Shown: positions 45,857 through 57,153, counted from the first letter of the stretch. The stretch: DNA of 64,000 nt from Zygosaccharomyces rouxii (GCF_000026365.1 NC_012995.1:1118501-1182500), one strand, 5' to 3'. Notes: generated from the letters alone by a model not told the origin. A program made the numbers and translations.

Positions 45857-48664
45857 TTATTTAAATGCTGCAAATTGGACGCTGGTTCTTGCCAAATTGG
45901 AGCTGACGATGGGTTCTGTTTCTTTTATACATCTCTGCATCCTTTCGGTGTTGTTTTGGAAGCAGTTCTGTAAGCAGGCAGTTATAGTAACTTGAGTATC
46001 TCTCTCTAGGAGTCGTCCCAGAACTCTCTGGAAAAACTGTAGATCGACTGTCACTTGAAGTAGGCCATCAGAAGACAAGTTTCCTACGAAAGGTTTGAAA
46101 GATTCGAACAAATATTTGGAAATAAAGATTTGAGTCTCTCTAAGTACCCTTTCGATGAGTTGTGGTCCTATTCTGAAACATTCGCTGTGGATTGTGACTA
46201 ACAACATGAGAACTTCAATCACATAATCGTTTGCTCTGAAAGAATTGGAAGTGTATGTAGCCCAGCTAATTTCGTGATACTTCTTCTCCAAAACATCTCT
46301 TATGTTAATCTTCAAATCTGATAAGTAGTTACCAAAAATAGAGGATTCCATCTTTGCTAGTAGTGAAAACAGTTCTAATTTCTTCTCTCTCAAGTTCCAT
46401 TCAAAGGCTTCGTCAAAATACTGTAGAATTTGAGGGAAAGTAGTCTCTCTGATGTATTGTAAATTGGTCAAGGTCAAAATGGTATGAGAGTTTCTTGGAT
46501 TGTCCTTATCTTTAGCCGCATTCTTCAAAATAGACTCTAAAACTGCCTCCATAGATATTAGTTGTTGAATTTCTACTGCAGTCAATGACCTCTTAGATGG
46601 ATAATTGACAATAGAAATTCCATTAAGGACGGGCAATTTCTCGAAGGCGAAAAGAAGGTCCCTAGTAGTTTGAATACTGTACTCTTGGAAAATACGTACA
46701 ATCTCAGGGAAATGAGTAATACCGTATTCAAGCTCACTACGGTTGGTGTCATGAACAGTCTGATAAACTTTCCAATCTTCTAGTTTGTAGAAATTGGATG
46801 TGTCTCTAAGCTTCGTAGAGGCAATGGCGGCAACACTTCTATCTGTGATCATGGAGACTAATTTTTTGGAAATTTCTAATGCCCTGGGACTAATTCCCAG
46901 TTGGGCAAGTTTAGTAATGGATTTGAGTAACGGTTCCACCATCTTGGGCAAATACCGTAGACAACTCAACCCATTGGCTCTTGGTGGAATGAATCCGTAA
47001 TCTTGTGGTGAACCGTTTTCTTTGGTGATTGTTGCTCTCTGGGATAAACTCTCTTGTGAAGACATAAAGAACAAGGTGAGCTGATTAGCCAATGTATTTA
47101 CAAAATGTTCACCGCGATGTCTCAAATGCCTCACTTGTTCTTTTTCCAGTTGCAAAAACTGTTTATGACCATCAATGGTTTTCAAATCACCTACCAAAAT
47201 GTTATCCTTTTTCTTATCATTGATTAAAGTAGTTTGGTAAACACCATCCAAAAAGTTTTGCACATGTTCCCAGAATTCAACGAACTTCATAGCTATCTTT
47301 TCCAAAGAATTGATATATCTCAAAAAGAGTAACCACATTTCCACGACAATGGGGGAATCCGTTAAACCTTGGAAAGCTGTCAAAGATCTAAATGCAAGTT
47401 CATCATTAGATTTCCCATCCGTATCTTGGAAAAACTGACCAATTGATAAATAATAGGTCAAATCCACACCCTGGATACTTGCTGTATTATGATCATCGCT
47501 ATCTGCCTCCGCTTTGTTATGTAAAATGTTTTGTTGACCTTTGAGTATCTTGTTGAACATTTGCTCTGAGGTTTCCTGTAGTTGTTTCTCAAAGTTGTCT
47601 AAATGAACTGTTAACCATGCCATTATAGGATTTTTATCCACATTCAAATCTAATAGTTTAGATATCAGAGGTAAAAAGTCGTGTTGCGATTCTTCATTGT
47701 CTGCACATAAAAGTGTTTTCCAAGTTAGTTGCCTGTAGCTTTCCATTACAACTTCCACTTCACTCCAAACTTTATCAACGACTTTAGGCACACGATTCAC
47801 AACTTGACCCATTTCATTTTCCTCAGCCACCGCTGCAGCCAAAATCAATTGGTTATGTAGCTCTTTGGCCTTTGCGTATTCAAGCACTAAATTGGAATAG
47901 TCTTTCTTATCTAAACATCTTTTTAATTTTGTAGTCAAGTTGAAATAATCCCTATTCTCTTCAATGAAATTCTTCGTAGCTTGATAATTTACCATTTTTC
48001 TATTAGTTTCCAGTAATGGTTTTAATTTCAAAGTGGTAGCTCTAATTGCATCATCCACTTTATCGCCCAATTCGTTTACGTCTAACTGACCCCCATTAGC
48101 ATCGATGGAACCAGGTGCTAGTGAAGGGGTATATCTCATAGAGAATTGTTCGTAGATTTGATCCAACCGGTTTTTAACCCTCACATATTTGGTAAAATTT
48201 GTCTGCACCAAATCTTTCAATTCATCAGACTGTCTCTCCAAAGTTTTATCTAATGTATCTAGTGATCTTGTTAAATCTTCGAAACTGTCCCGGTTGTGAA
48301 TATCCTTTAAAAACATCTTGACGTTAAATTTTTTGGTATTCACCAAGTACTTGAGCTTATCCTTCTGAGGAATCTGTAATCTATTCAATAGGGGTAACAT
48401 CATATTGTTATTCAATGGATCGGCAACATTACTCATTGCAGCTTCATTCATATTTTGAGCAGCTTCTTTTTCATAAGTTCTTTGTTGTTGATTTAATAGA
48501 TCCTTTAAGATGTCATAGGAATTATCAGCATCTGGAGATGCATCCTGCCATTTTTCTAAATTAATATGCACTGAAGAATCGTTCTTCCAAGACGTATGGG
48601 GTTCCAACGTCTTGAGATGGTAGAATTCCATCAGATTGCCCTCTGAGGCACCAAATGGATCCAT
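45857..48664 (-). CDS. SEC5: Exocyst complex subunit
   Basis: This 935-residue helical protein matches Sec5 (about 971), an exocyst subunit that tethers secretory vesicles to the plasma membrane. The start is MDPFGASEGNLMEFYHLKTL; a TTG five codons upstream is rejected. The N-terminal coiled-coil region of the exocyst rod (about 105-290) includes DLTRSLDTLDKTLERQSDELK and LDQIYEQFSMRY. Helical-bundle repeats (CATCHR fold) continue to the C-terminus. It occupies the YDR166C slot. It would act in the same step as SEC1 in this window, though the genes are not adjacent. Confidence 0.92.
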   Translation of the reverse strand: MDPFGASEGNLMEFYHLKTLEPHTSWKNDSSVHINLEKWQDASPDADNSYDILKDLLNQQQRTYEKEAAQNMNEAAMSNVADPLNNNMMLPLLNRLQIPQKDKLKYLVNTKKFNVKMFLKDIHNRDSFEDLTRSLDTLDKTLERQSDELKDLVQTNFTKYVRVKNRLDQIYEQFSMRYTPSLAPGSIDANGGQLDVNELGDKVDDAIRATTLKLKPLLETNRKMVNYQATKNFIEENRDYFNLTTKLKRCLDKKDYSNLVLEYAKAKELHNQLILAAAVAEENEMGQVVNRVPKVVDKVWSEVEVVMESYRQLTWKTLLCADNEESQHDFLPLISKLLDLNVDKNPIMAWLTVHLDNFEKQLQETSEQMFNKILKGQQNILHNKAEADSDDHNTASIQGVDLTYYLSIGQFFQDTDGKSNDELAFRSLTAFQGLTDSPIVVEMWLLFLRYINSLEKIAMKFVEFWEHVQNFLDGVYQTTLINDKKKDNILVGDLKTIDGHKQFLQLEKEQVRHLRHRGEHFVNTLANQLTLFFMSSQESLSQRATITKENGSPQDYGFIPPRANGLSCLRYLPKMVEPLLKSITKLAQLGISPRALEISKKLVSMITDRSVAAIASTKLRDTSNFYKLEDWKVYQTVHDTNRSELEYGITHFPEIVRIFQEYSIQTTRDLLFAFEKLPVLNGISIVNYPSKRSLTAVEIQQLISMEAVLESILKNAAKDKDNPRNSHTILTLTNLQYIRETTFPQILQYFDEAFEWNLREKKLELFSLLAKMESSIFGNYLSDLKINIRDVLEKKYHEISWATYTSNSFRANDYVIEVLMLLVTIHSECFRIGPQLIERVLRETQIFISKYLFESFKPFVGNLSSDGLLQVTVDLQFFQRVLGRLLERDTQVTITACLQNCFQNNTERMQRCIKETEPIVSSNLARTSVQFAAFK

Positions 48665-48875
48665 TTCCAACTGTTTCAATGGACTAAGTGGCCTTTGTTA
48701 TCCACCTTTTGCGATTGTAAAGTATATAGTTAAAGGTTTACTTGTTTTCCGGACTGTTTATCAACATATCAACAGTGTAAAGAGAAGTCCCAGAAGAATC
48801 TGTAATACAAGATGTAGCACATCATGATCGTTATTAGTACATTTATTAAAATTGTTATATAGTACAGTTTTTGGT

Positions 48876-49178
48876 TTACCTCTTTTTAGGCCCACGAATT
48901 GGTGGTGATGGTCTCGATTGAGGTCCAATCTTAAATAGAGGTGCGTTCTCTAGCATATCAGGTACTACAAAGAATCTGACGTGCGATCCTCTCACGAATA
49001 CATGATCCATTCTTGTCACTTGGCTATCAACACCTGTGACGGTCACATCTCTTAGCTGTACATTCATATTATCTTCACTTTCCACCAATTTACCTCTGTA
49101 AGTCTCACCAGTAGTGAGCTCTAAAGATACCACATGGCCTTGAGCTTCATTCAACAGTTTGACTGGGATGTTACTCAT
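48876..49178 (-). CDS. SMD3: Core Sm protein D3
   Basis: This 100-residue protein (S. cerevisiae about 101) is SmD3 of the heptameric Sm ring on U1, U2, U4 and U5 snRNAs. The two Sm motifs are intact: Sm1 HVVSLELTTGETYRGKLVESEDNMN and Sm2 VFVRGSHVRFFVVPDML. The C-terminus is Arg/Lys/Pro-rich. The first ATG of the frame gives MSNIPVKLLNEAQGH; upstream in-frame codons lead only to a TTG. It is divergent from PEP3 with a 165-base shared promoter, as YLR147C-YLR148W. Confidence 0.97.
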   Translation of the reverse strand: MSNIPVKLLNEAQGHVVSLELTTGETYRGKLVESEDNMNVQLRDVTVTGVDSQVTRMDHVFVRGSHVRFFVVPDMLENAPLFKIGPQSRPSPPIRGPKKR

Positions 49179-49343
49179 TGAGAATTTTGAATGCAATTAA
49201 CGGTCTTGGCCAGCTTTATAGTTCATATCTCTTTTTTGCTAACTGTTAAAGTGTGATGAGGGAAACATGATGAGCCGAATAACCCAAGAAGGGCCTTTAC
49301 AGAATACAAAGAGTTCTTAGCGATTATAAAGGAAGGGAAAGCT

Positions 49344-52118
49344 ATGAACGTTGAGATCGAGCATGTTCAATTGGAACTTATTAAGGAGATTCAGAACAAT
49401 ATATGTTCTCTAAGAGTGCAGTCAAACCAGTTGTGTTTTGCCCTGAAATCAGGGTTGCTGTTTCTGATAGATTTAGATGTACCTTCTGATGTTTCCAGAT
49501 GCCAAGTACCGTTGATAAGTAGTGGTAATAGTGTTGAGAAATTAATCACTATGTGGATGAGTCCCAATGGGAAACTCCTTCTCCTAAAGACTAATTTTGC
49601 TAGGTATTATCTTTGCAATGTGGATATTATAAGGCAGCAACAACAGAAACAGCAGAAACAACAAAAACAAGACGCTTTGGATGGAATCCACACATTGAAA
49701 AAATTGGGCAAAAAAGGTTCTGATGTGAAGTTTGTAGAGTGGTTTGAAAACGATAGATTTTTATGTGGTGATGCTAGCGGACAAGTATTGGATGTGGAAA
49801 TCAACGATAAGCACGGTAAACAACGAAGTGACGCTGAAGTTCATGTAGTTTGTCAATCGAATAAACCTATCGATGGTATATTTTGGAATTCCACGACTGA
49901 AAAAATCATAATTGTATCGGGAAATAAGATAATGCTGTGGGATAATGTCAAGAGTTTAAGGCATCTTAGAGAACCTTCAGAAATTGAGCAATTTGAGCAC
50001 CTGCCTAGAGACAATGGAAACAGATTTACCTCTTTCCAAGAGACTGAAACCTTCTCTTGGGTTACAAAACCAGGCGTTGTGTTTGGTAAGTTGGGCGGTA
50101 ATCAAAATATTTTGAATAACGCTAAAGTTTTGTTGACAGTAGAACTGCCGGAATCAACTCATGACATCAAAGACATAATTTTAACAGAATTCCATATTGT
50201 TTTGCTTAGAGGAGCAACTATTTTGATAATCAACCAGTTGAACAATGCTGTGGTCTTTGAAGAATCGATCTGGACTCAAAAATCTGAAAAAATGATAGGC
50301 TTGACGGCTGATTATTCACAGAATCCCCCCACCTTTTGGTGCTTTTCCAGTTCTAATATCTACGAGATCATTTTGCATGATGAAGCAAAGGCAGTTTGGA
50401 GGCTTATGTGTGAACAAAGAGAATATGATAGAGCTTTGCAGTTGAAAGGTTTGACAGGATGGGAAAGGGAAAATATTTACTATAAAAAGGGTCTTCACCT
50501 ACTAAAAGATCAATCCGAACCATTGAAGGCTGCGGAATCGCTAGGTGAGGCAGATTGTGTTAGTGTAGGTTCAGTAGCACTTCAATTCATGCAACCGCCA
50601 GGAGATATTGAGCCCTTGCAAATCTACTTAACAAGTAAACTGAATAAACTAGACTCCAAGAACCAAATGCAAAGGATACTGTTATCGAGTTGGGTTGTGT
50701 GGAACTATATGAGGCAGCTGAACGAGATTGAGGAGGAAATAAATGGAGAACGCCATCTGGATGATGTTAAACATTTGAATGACCAAAAACACCTTCTGGG
50801 AACTCAATTGCATGTATTCTTAAAGAGCCATTTGGATTGTCTCGATAAGAAGACCGTATACCAGATAATATCCAAACAGAATAGGGATCAAGATTTGTTA
50901 TATTTTGGCAAACTGGTAAAGGATTACGAATTTGTTCTTTCACATTGGATAAGACAAGCAAATTGGTTTGAAGCTCTTAATGTTTTGCTAACCATGCAAG
51001 ACCCGGAGAGTGCATATACTTATGCCAGTGTTCTTCTTGTCAATGCACCGGAGGAAACCATTCATGTGTGGATGAAGATGACAAATCTGAATCCAGTAGA
51101 ATTAATTCCCTCTTTATTGACTTATTTTACCAGTTATCAGAGGCAAGCTCGAAAGAATAAAAGGAATTATGCCCTAGTTTATCTGAACTGGTGTGTTGAT
51201 GAGCACGAATATGAAGATCCTATTCTTTACAACACTGCGTTGTACATGTTAATTACTGATAACGACGAAGACAATGAGCACCATGGATTACGTGTCATTG
51301 AATTCTTGGATAGCCATAGGGACAAGTACGATTCTAATTTTGTCCTGAGGTTAAGTATCAAATTTCACAAAGTAAGAGTTTCCATCTATCTCTACACACA
51401 ATTGAAGTTATACAAAGACGCAGTGGATTTAGCGTTGAGTAGGCAAATGATTGATGCCGCGAAGCAAGTGGTGGAAACTTCAGAACTGGATTCTAATGTG
51501 AAGTTGAAGAAATCGCTGTGGAGAGAGATTGCAAAGGCAATGCTTTACAGAGACAACGGTAATCAAGACATCAAACACACTGTGAGATGTATCATAAGTG
51601 AATCGCATGAGCTGCTTGAAATCAAAGATTTGCTACCCCTACTGGATGAATTTACTACGATTGCCAACTTAAAGGATGAACTGATTAGAAGTTTGGAGAA
51701 ACATGGTCAGTCCATGTCACGCATTTCCACTCAAATTCAACAATCTCTGAGAATGAAGAAAGATATTGCCGTTGAAATTGAAACGTTTAAGGAAAGGTAC
51801 AGAACCTTAGAACCTGGAATCTCATGTAGTAGCTGTGAGAAGCTCTTGCAGACCAGAAAGTTTTTGGTTTTTCCCTGTGGCCATTGTTTCCATACCGATT
51901 GTTTGATTAAAGCAATTCTCAATTCCAACGATTACAATTTTAAGAGCTTGATTGTTAATTTCCAACGTCGTTTAGCCAAAGATCGCAACTCCGTGAAACC
52001 GCAAGAGCTTGAATTGATCATCACAAGGAAATGTTGTCTCTGTAGCGATATCAACATCAATACCATTGATGACTACATTAATATAGATGAAAATGAAGCT
52101 GCAAAATGGGAAATATAA
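49344..52118 (+). CDS. PEP3: HOPS/CORVET core subunit Vps18
   Basis: This 924-residue protein is Pep3/Vps18 (about 918), a shared core subunit of the CORVET and HOPS tethers needed for fusion at endosomes and vacuole. An N-terminal beta-propeller (about 1-340) is followed by an alpha-solenoid (about 360-800). The C-terminal RING-type domain begins with C828/C831 (CSSCEKLL), continues FPCGHCFHTDC and ends CCLCSD near 906. A Gln/Lys run (QQQQKQQKQQKQ near residue 96) interrupts the propeller. A 17-codon upstream ORF (49267-49320) lies in the leader. The gene matches YLR148W. Confidence 0.96.
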   Translation: MNVEIEHVQLELIKEIQNNICSLRVQSNQLCFALKSGLLFLIDLDVPSDVSRCQVPLISSGNSVEKLITMWMSPNGKLLLLKTNFARYYLCNVDIIRQQQQKQQKQQKQDALDGIHTLKKLGKKGSDVKFVEWFENDRFLCGDASGQVLDVEINDKHGKQRSDAEVHVVCQSNKPIDGIFWNSTTEKIIIVSGNKIMLWDNVKSLRHLREPSEIEQFEHLPRDNGNRFTSFQETETFSWVTKPGVVFGKLGGNQNILNNAKVLLTVELPESTHDIKDIILTEFHIVLLRGATILIINQLNNAVVFEESIWTQKSEKMIGLTADYSQNPPTFWCFSSSNIYEIILHDEAKAVWRLMCEQREYDRALQLKGLTGWERENIYYKKGLHLLKDQSEPLKAAESLGEADCVSVGSVALQFMQPPGDIEPLQIYLTSKLNKLDSKNQMQRILLSSWVVWNYMRQLNEIEEEINGERHLDDVKHLNDQKHLLGTQLHVFLKSHLDCLDKKTVYQIISKQNRDQDLLYFGKLVKDYEFVLSHWIRQANWFEALNVLLTMQDPESAYTYASVLLVNAPEETIHVWMKMTNLNPVELIPSLLTYFTSYQRQARKNKRNYALVYLNWCVDEHEYEDPILYNTALYMLITDNDEDNEHHGLRVIEFLDSHRDKYDSNFVLRLSIKFHKVRVSIYLYTQLKLYKDAVDLALSRQMIDAAKQVVETSELDSNVKLKKSLWREIAKAMLYRDNGNQDIKHTVRCIISESHELLEIKDLLPLLDEFTTIANLKDELIRSLEKHGQSMSRISTQIQQSLRMKKDIAVEIETFKERYRTLEPGISCSSCEKLLQTRKFLVFPCGHCFHTDCLIKAILNSNDYNFKSLIVNFQRRLAKDRNSVKPQELELIITRKCCLCSDININTIDDYINIDENEAAKWEI

Positions 52119-52363
52119 GTAATTTGCAACATTAAAATTTGTCAGAAAATTCATTTGAATCTCAAGTTGCATTATTTTAGCCGCCATTGATTCAATGATA
52201 TTCTTTCTTCATCTCGGTCTGTTACCCGCACTCGTGTAATGCCTTTTTTTTCCAGTAAGATTAAGGAATTTTATACAGGTTTGACTAACAAGGCATTAAC
52301 AAAGAGAACCGGTATAGGTAGTACCAATAAAAGCCGGTCGTATCGCTATCCATATATTTCAAA

Positions 52364-52996
52364 ATGGCTGACAGAGAAATTGACCTTCAAGATGAGAAGT
52401 TGAATGAAGATGAAGAGATGAATGAGTTTGATGATAATGAAGACGCTCCCATTAGCAATGCCGAATTGTTTAAAACCCAAGAACAAGCAGGAGCTTATCA
52501 AGAGAATGGTTCCAAAGATGGTGAAGGTGATATGATAGATGATGGTTCAGGCAAACTGTTTGAAATTCCAGAATTCACAAGAAAGGACAAGACTTTGAAT
52601 GAAGTGTTAGGTCTCATGGAAGATAATCCTCCTATAATCCCAGATGCAGTGATAGATTACTATTTGATGAAGAATGGATTTTCATGTGCAGATGTGAGGG
52701 TTAAAAGGTTACTTGCACTGGCAACCCAAAAATTTGTTAGTGATATTGCAGGAGATGCCTATGAATATTCCAGAATACGGTCATCAGTCGCCCTAAATAA
52801 TGCGAATAACGGTCAGGCTAGGGCACGTCAATTAATGCAGGGTCAACAGCAACCTGGTCAACAGCAGATCTCCCAACAGCAGCAGCAGCAGAACGAGAAG
52901 ACCACCCAGAGTAAAGTCGTCCTAACAGTCGGTGATCTAAGTAGTGCAGTAGCCGAATACGGACTAAACATAAGTCGGCCTGATTTTTACCGTTAA
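52364..52996 (+). CDS. TAF10: TFIID/SAGA subunit Taf10
   Basis: This 210-residue protein (S. cerevisiae about 206) is Taf10, a histone-fold subunit shared by TFIID and SAGA. An acidic N-terminus leads to the histone fold: [20 protein letters not shown] and [10 protein letters not shown] (about 78-107), [20 protein letters not shown] (about 117-136) and the last helix [20 protein letters not shown] (about 185-208). Between the last two lies a Gln-rich insertion (about 160-180) typical of yeast Taf10. The position is YDR167W, followed directly by CDC37. Confidence 0.96.
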   Translation: MADREIDLQDEKLNEDEEMNEFDDNEDAPISNAELFKTQEQAGAYQENGSKDGEGDMIDDGSGKLFEIPEFTRKDKTLNEVLGLMEDNPPIIPDAVIDYYLMKNGFSCADVRVKRLLALATQKFVSDIAGDAYEYSRIRSSVALNNANNGQARARQLMQGQQQPGQQQISQQQQQQNEKTTQSKVVLTVGDLSSAVAEYGLNISRPDFYR

Positions 52997-53196
52997 GGCC
53001 ATGATCGTAACTCCAGTGGGAAAATTCATCCAGCACATTCATTGTGCTTAATTCCATTGTCTTCTCTGTGGTTCGTTGAGGTGTCGTGTATAATGAGTAT
53101 AAGTTTTTGTATAAAGGGTATTGAAGGAATAAAGTTGGATATCATTAACTGTTGATTAAAGTAAAGTAGTGAAAACTGTTGAAATAGTTCCTTACC

Positions 53197-54684
53197 ATGC
53201 CAATTGATTATTCGAAATGGGATAAGATTGAGTTATCGGACGATTCAGATATCGAAGTCCACCCAAATGTGGATAAGAAATCGTTTATTAAGTGGAAGCA
53301 GCAGAGTATTCATGAAAATAGAGCCAAGAGAAATCATGATATTGCCAACTTAGAGACTCAAATTTCTATGTATTTCAATCTTAACAAACGTGTGGATAAG
53401 CTGCTAAATAGCGTTGACGATCAATCGTTGACTGAGAGAGATGCTGTTACCAAATTTTTGAATGCAAATTTTGATAAGACTGAGAAGCCACAAGGTCCAA
53501 ATGTTGATCCAGAGATTCCCCCATTCAATGAAATGGTGGAAGATCTTTTTGAACAGTTGGAGGGTGATGCTAAGAAACAAGGTTTGAACCCACAGGATGG
53601 GTCCGTTATTAGAAACATGATTCTTGGACACAGGGCAAAAATTGATAAAGTCACTGTTGAAGCTAAGCAGAAATTACAAGAGCTTTACAAAGAGAGAGAG
53701 TTGCATATCAGCAGTGATGATATAAAGACTGGGTTTGACAGTGGGTTTCTGAATACGAAGGCTAATGAAGAAGCAGAGAAGAAGGCTGCAGAATTACAAA
53801 AAGTGGCGGCCGCCAATGGATCAAAGAGCACATCTGACGTACCATTGCCAAAACCACAGTTACAGTTCATCGAATATGAAGATGATGTTATGAAATTGGC
53901 CCCAGAAACTGAAGAATTTGGTAATTTGCCTGTGGATAATTATAAGGCATCAGAACAGTACCTTTTGAAGCACATGCAAATTATATCAGAACAACAAAAG
54001 GATGCTCTTATGATGAAGGCTTTCGAATATCAAATGCAAGATGAACCTAAACGTTCCTATCAAGTAATTCACCAATCTGAATTGATGGGTTATGTGCGTG
54101 AAATTTACAATACAAAAAAGGTTCCATTTTTACATGTGGAGCAAATGACTGAAGTGATTCAATTGTTCTTTAAAAGAGTTATTTATAATAATGTTAATCC
54201 TGCCGGTAAAAAGTCGTTTTTGGAAAGCGTGCAGACTAAATTCGATCATGTTAAAAATCGTGTCAAAATTATGGAACAAGAACAAGAGCAAGAAGGTGTT
54301 GAAACTATTCAATTGAAGTCTTTGGATGAATCTACAGAATTGGAAGTTAACTTACCTGATTTCGAGTCTTCGGACCCAGAGGATAAGAAAAGGGTGGAAG
54401 CCTTTAACAAATTACCAGAAAAGATGAAAGATGCTATTAAGACAAAAGATTTGGATAATGTCAACGCTGTCTTCGCCGAAGTACCCATTGAAGAAGCTGA
54501 GAGTTATTTAGATTTGATTAATGAAGCTGAGATCATTGGAGTTAAAGCCCTGTTAGAAAATGAAGAAGATTTCAAGCACTTGCAGGATGAATATAAAAAC
54601 CAAAGCAAATTCGAGGATCTAACGTTGCAGGAAACCCAACAAGAAGAGGAACAAGCTACTAATACTGCTGATACCGTTGATTAG
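53197..54684 (+). CDS. CDC37: Hsp90 co-chaperone for protein kinases
   Basis: This 495-residue protein (S. cerevisiae about 506) is Cdc37, which loads kinase clients onto Hsp90. The N-terminus MPIDYSKWDKIELSDDSDIE carries S14 and S17, the conserved CK2 phosphorylation sites needed for kinase binding. A charged helical region follows to about 230, then the Hsp90-binding and C-terminal domains (ALMMKAFEYQMQDEPKRSYQ near 270). A low-complexity acidic tail ends the protein. The first ATG is used. It converges with GID11, stops 276 bases apart. Confidence 0.97.
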   Translation: MPIDYSKWDKIELSDDSDIEVHPNVDKKSFIKWKQQSIHENRAKRNHDIANLETQISMYFNLNKRVDKLLNSVDDQSLTERDAVTKFLNANFDKTEKPQGPNVDPEIPPFNEMVEDLFEQLEGDAKKQGLNPQDGSVIRNMILGHRAKIDKVTVEAKQKLQELYKERELHISSDDIKTGFDSGFLNTKANEEAEKKAAELQKVAAANGSKSTSDVPLPKPQLQFIEYEDDVMKLAPETEEFGNLPVDNYKASEQYLLKHMQIISEQQKDALMMKAFEYQMQDEPKRSYQVIHQSELMGYVREIYNTKKVPFLHVEQMTEVIQLFFKRVIYNNVNPAGKKSFLESVQTKFDHVKNRVKIMEQEQEQEGVETIQLKSLDESTELEVNLPDFESSDPEDKKRVEAFNKLPEKMKDAIKTKDLDNVNAVFAEVPIEEAESYLDLINEAEIIGVKALLENEEDFKHLQDEYKNQSKFEDLTLQETQQEEEQATNTADTVD

Positions 54685-54960
54685 CTACGGGCAAGGGAGA
54701 GCAGAAATAATTTATATATTATGTATTTTAATGATTCCGGTACCAGTATTTCTGATTTTATTTTAGAGATATCTGCCCAACACATATTCACCGCTTTTTT
54801 TTTTTTTTCGATCAAGTTAGTCCACTTATAGATCAAAGTTGTAAAATTGTTAACGGCGAAGATCAATTCGCACATGCTTGATAAAACATAAGAAAAGGCT
54901 ATATATATACATATATGTATGAAATGTCATTGATTTTTCTTTTGATGATGCAAAGAACGA

Positions 54961-57153
54961 TCAACAGAAGTCGTAACTTGAGAAACTTCTTCTGGCCCAT
55001 GAGTTAATATTCCATTTCATGATACCATAGTCAGTACCGATGATTAACGAGCTGCCGCTATAATCTTCGACCCAATTAATACCGGCGATATTATTTTCCT
55101 CGGTGAAATCGGTATCTGAATAATTAGTGGCAGAGGCAGAATCAACTGCATAACTACTAATGTTGGGGGTCCCGAACGCTCCTGATAAAGAGTACGTGTT
55201 GCCATCACTATTGATATCCGCATAGGCATCGTAAATGCCGTCATCGTCAAATGCACTGTTACCATTATTATTGTTATTGTTGTTGTTTGAATTGAATGCT
55301 TCACTTCTTTGAATACGAGAGAATATCCCGGTTCTTCCTTCTTGGTAATTGTAATTGTCCACAGAAGGAGGAGTCTCCAAAGGGTGATCCACTTGTGCTG
55401 AATCAGCATTATCATCACTATCGCTAACATTCGATGAAGTGGAAAACCTCCTTACGCGGAAAGATGATCTTCTTCTTGTTTCGGGATCTCTGTTATTTGG
55501 AGCTTCGCCACTACTTTCATGCTCCAAAGAAGAATCCTGTTGTTGTTGCTGGGAAAGAATGAAATTTGTCAATTTGTTGAGGGCTTTTGGGTAAGGGACT
55601 ATTTGTGGCTCCAATAACCTTAGCGGCAGCTTTGTAGCTAACGTTAGCCAAGGTTCTGGGTTGTTAAATGAGGGTGGTACTGCCATAGAATGTCTTCTGC
55701 GAGCATTGGCGGCAAGGCTTGACACTGAAGAGCTTGGAGAAATTGGAGACATTGCAGTAACCACTGGGGTATTCCTTCGTCCAGGTTCAATACCTCCACT
55801 AATACCACTACTATTTTCCTGTGACACATCCTCAGCTTTCAATTTATCTGGAATTAAAATCACTTGATGGTTCATGAAATTTCTTGTATCAACAACATGA
55901 ACTCTACCTTGATGTTCAGATATGAATAACAGATCATCAAGACCATAACTGAATTTGCAAACTCTAAAGGAACCATTATGAGAATGAGGTCTTGTTGATG
56001 TAATTTCTGCTAAGGGCGTATCCATGTTTCTAACATCGTAGACAAGGCAACAACCGTTCTGAAATAAAGTAGCAAATTGTAAATCGTTTTCAGAAAAACA
56101 GTTATAGAACCCGTGGTCTCCGCCTGCTGCTTCATATATGTGGTCAACGAATCCTGATCCATCTGGTAATGCGAATCTGGGAATTCTTTTAGCTCTTACC
56201 ACTGAACTACCCCAATTAGGTTGCGAATCATAAGCTAAACTAAACTGGCCTGCCAACTCAGATTGCCTATAGATAGCGAACTTATTGGAATCCCCTGATG
56301 CTACCATAGTCTTTCCATCATGAGAGATAGCCACATTGTTAAGAGCAAATTTGAGATCTGAATATCGCCTTACTAATTCAACACCTCTATTGTCCACATT
56401 GCATTGATACAAATGTCCATCATTATTACAGGAGTACAGATCGTACTCCTTTGTAGATCTAGGGTTTAATGTGACACAATTATTGATAAACTGGCCTAAC
56501 ACAAAGGAGGTTGCAACACCAGAATCTTCACTATAGAGTGATAAAATGCCCTTCCAAATGCTCGGATTGCTATAGTTGCTATGATCCGCTAAAACGCTGT
56601 TATCAGCCAACTTAACTGGTTCTGCAGGGGCCGGTAATGAGTTAGCGTGACTTGACTCTTGTGAAAGACGACTCCAATTCGTCGGGAATCCTCTATCATC
56701 TGGCCCAACTAATCCACCACATGCCACTAAACCACCAGACTCTGTGAAGCATCTGGGCTTAAAATTAAACTCTGTCACCAGCTGCGAAGGTGCATGATAC
56801 TTTCTCTTACATCCTGAAGATGCCGTCCTTCTGGGACCACCTATGCTATTCCTTCTTAGTCTTGATTTATGATGATGACGATGATGAGGGTGCCTTGGAG
56901 GGAATAAAGTCGGTCCTCCAGCTTGTGTTGTATCCAGAGACCTTATGGAATGGTCATAGATGTAGAAAAGTCTCCCAGGATGCCTGGATGACGCTCTAAT
57001 GCAATCCCGAAGTTGCCAGTGGTTTATGGATACTTTTGCGTCGTAAAGCTCCAATCCTGGCATCATATAGTTTTGATAAACTTTATCAGAACCTGTATTA
57101 AGGCTCTTATCCTCTAACTCATCACTGCTGTTCTGACCTCCATCGATTGTCAT
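54961..57153 (-). CDS. GID11: GID ubiquitin ligase substrate receptor
   Basis: This 730-residue protein is the same length as S. cerevisiae YLR149C/Gid11, a receptor that brings substrates with an N-terminal Thr to the GID/CTLH ubiquitin ligase under stress. The N-terminus has WQLRDCIRASSRHPGRLFYIYDH, where the S. cerevisiae counterpart also starts its propeller. WD-like repeats are visible, for example LKFALNNVAISHDGKTMVASG and FRVCKFSYGLDDLLFISEHQGRVHVVDTRNF. A disordered Ser/Asn-rich insertion with an Asn run (about 520-655) precedes the last blade GSSLIIGTDYGIMKWNINSW. Upstream are stress elements and a CRE site. Confidence 0.92.
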   Translation of the reverse strand: MTIDGGQNSSDELEDKSLNTGSDKVYQNYMMPGLELYDAKVSINHWQLRDCIRASSRHPGRLFYIYDHSIRSLDTTQAGGPTLFPPRHPHHRHHHKSRLRRNSIGGPRRTASSGCKRKYHAPSQLVTEFNFKPRCFTESGGLVACGGLVGPDDRGFPTNWSRLSQESSHANSLPAPAEPVKLADNSVLADHSNYSNPSIWKGILSLYSEDSGVATSFVLGQFINNCVTLNPRSTKEYDLYSCNNDGHLYQCNVDNRGVELVRRYSDLKFALNNVAISHDGKTMVASGDSNKFAIYRQSELAGQFSLAYDSQPNWGSSVVRAKRIPRFALPDGSGFVDHIYEAAGGDHGFYNCFSENDLQFATLFQNGCCLVYDVRNMDTPLAEITSTRPHSHNGSFRVCKFSYGLDDLLFISEHQGRVHVVDTRNFMNHQVILIPDKLKAEDVSQENSSGISGGIEPGRRNTPVVTAMSPISPSSSVSSLAANARRRHSMAVPPSFNNPEPWLTLATKLPLRLLEPQIVPYPKALNKLTNFILSQQQQQDSSLEHESSGEAPNNRDPETRRRSSFRVRRFSTSSNVSDSDDNADSAQVDHPLETPPSVDNYNYQEGRTGIFSRIQRSEAFNSNNNNNNNNGNSAFDDDGIYDAYADINSDGNTYSLSGAFGTPNISSYAVDSASATNYSDTDFTEENNIAGINWVEDYSGSSLIIGTDYGIMKWNINSWARRSFSSYDFC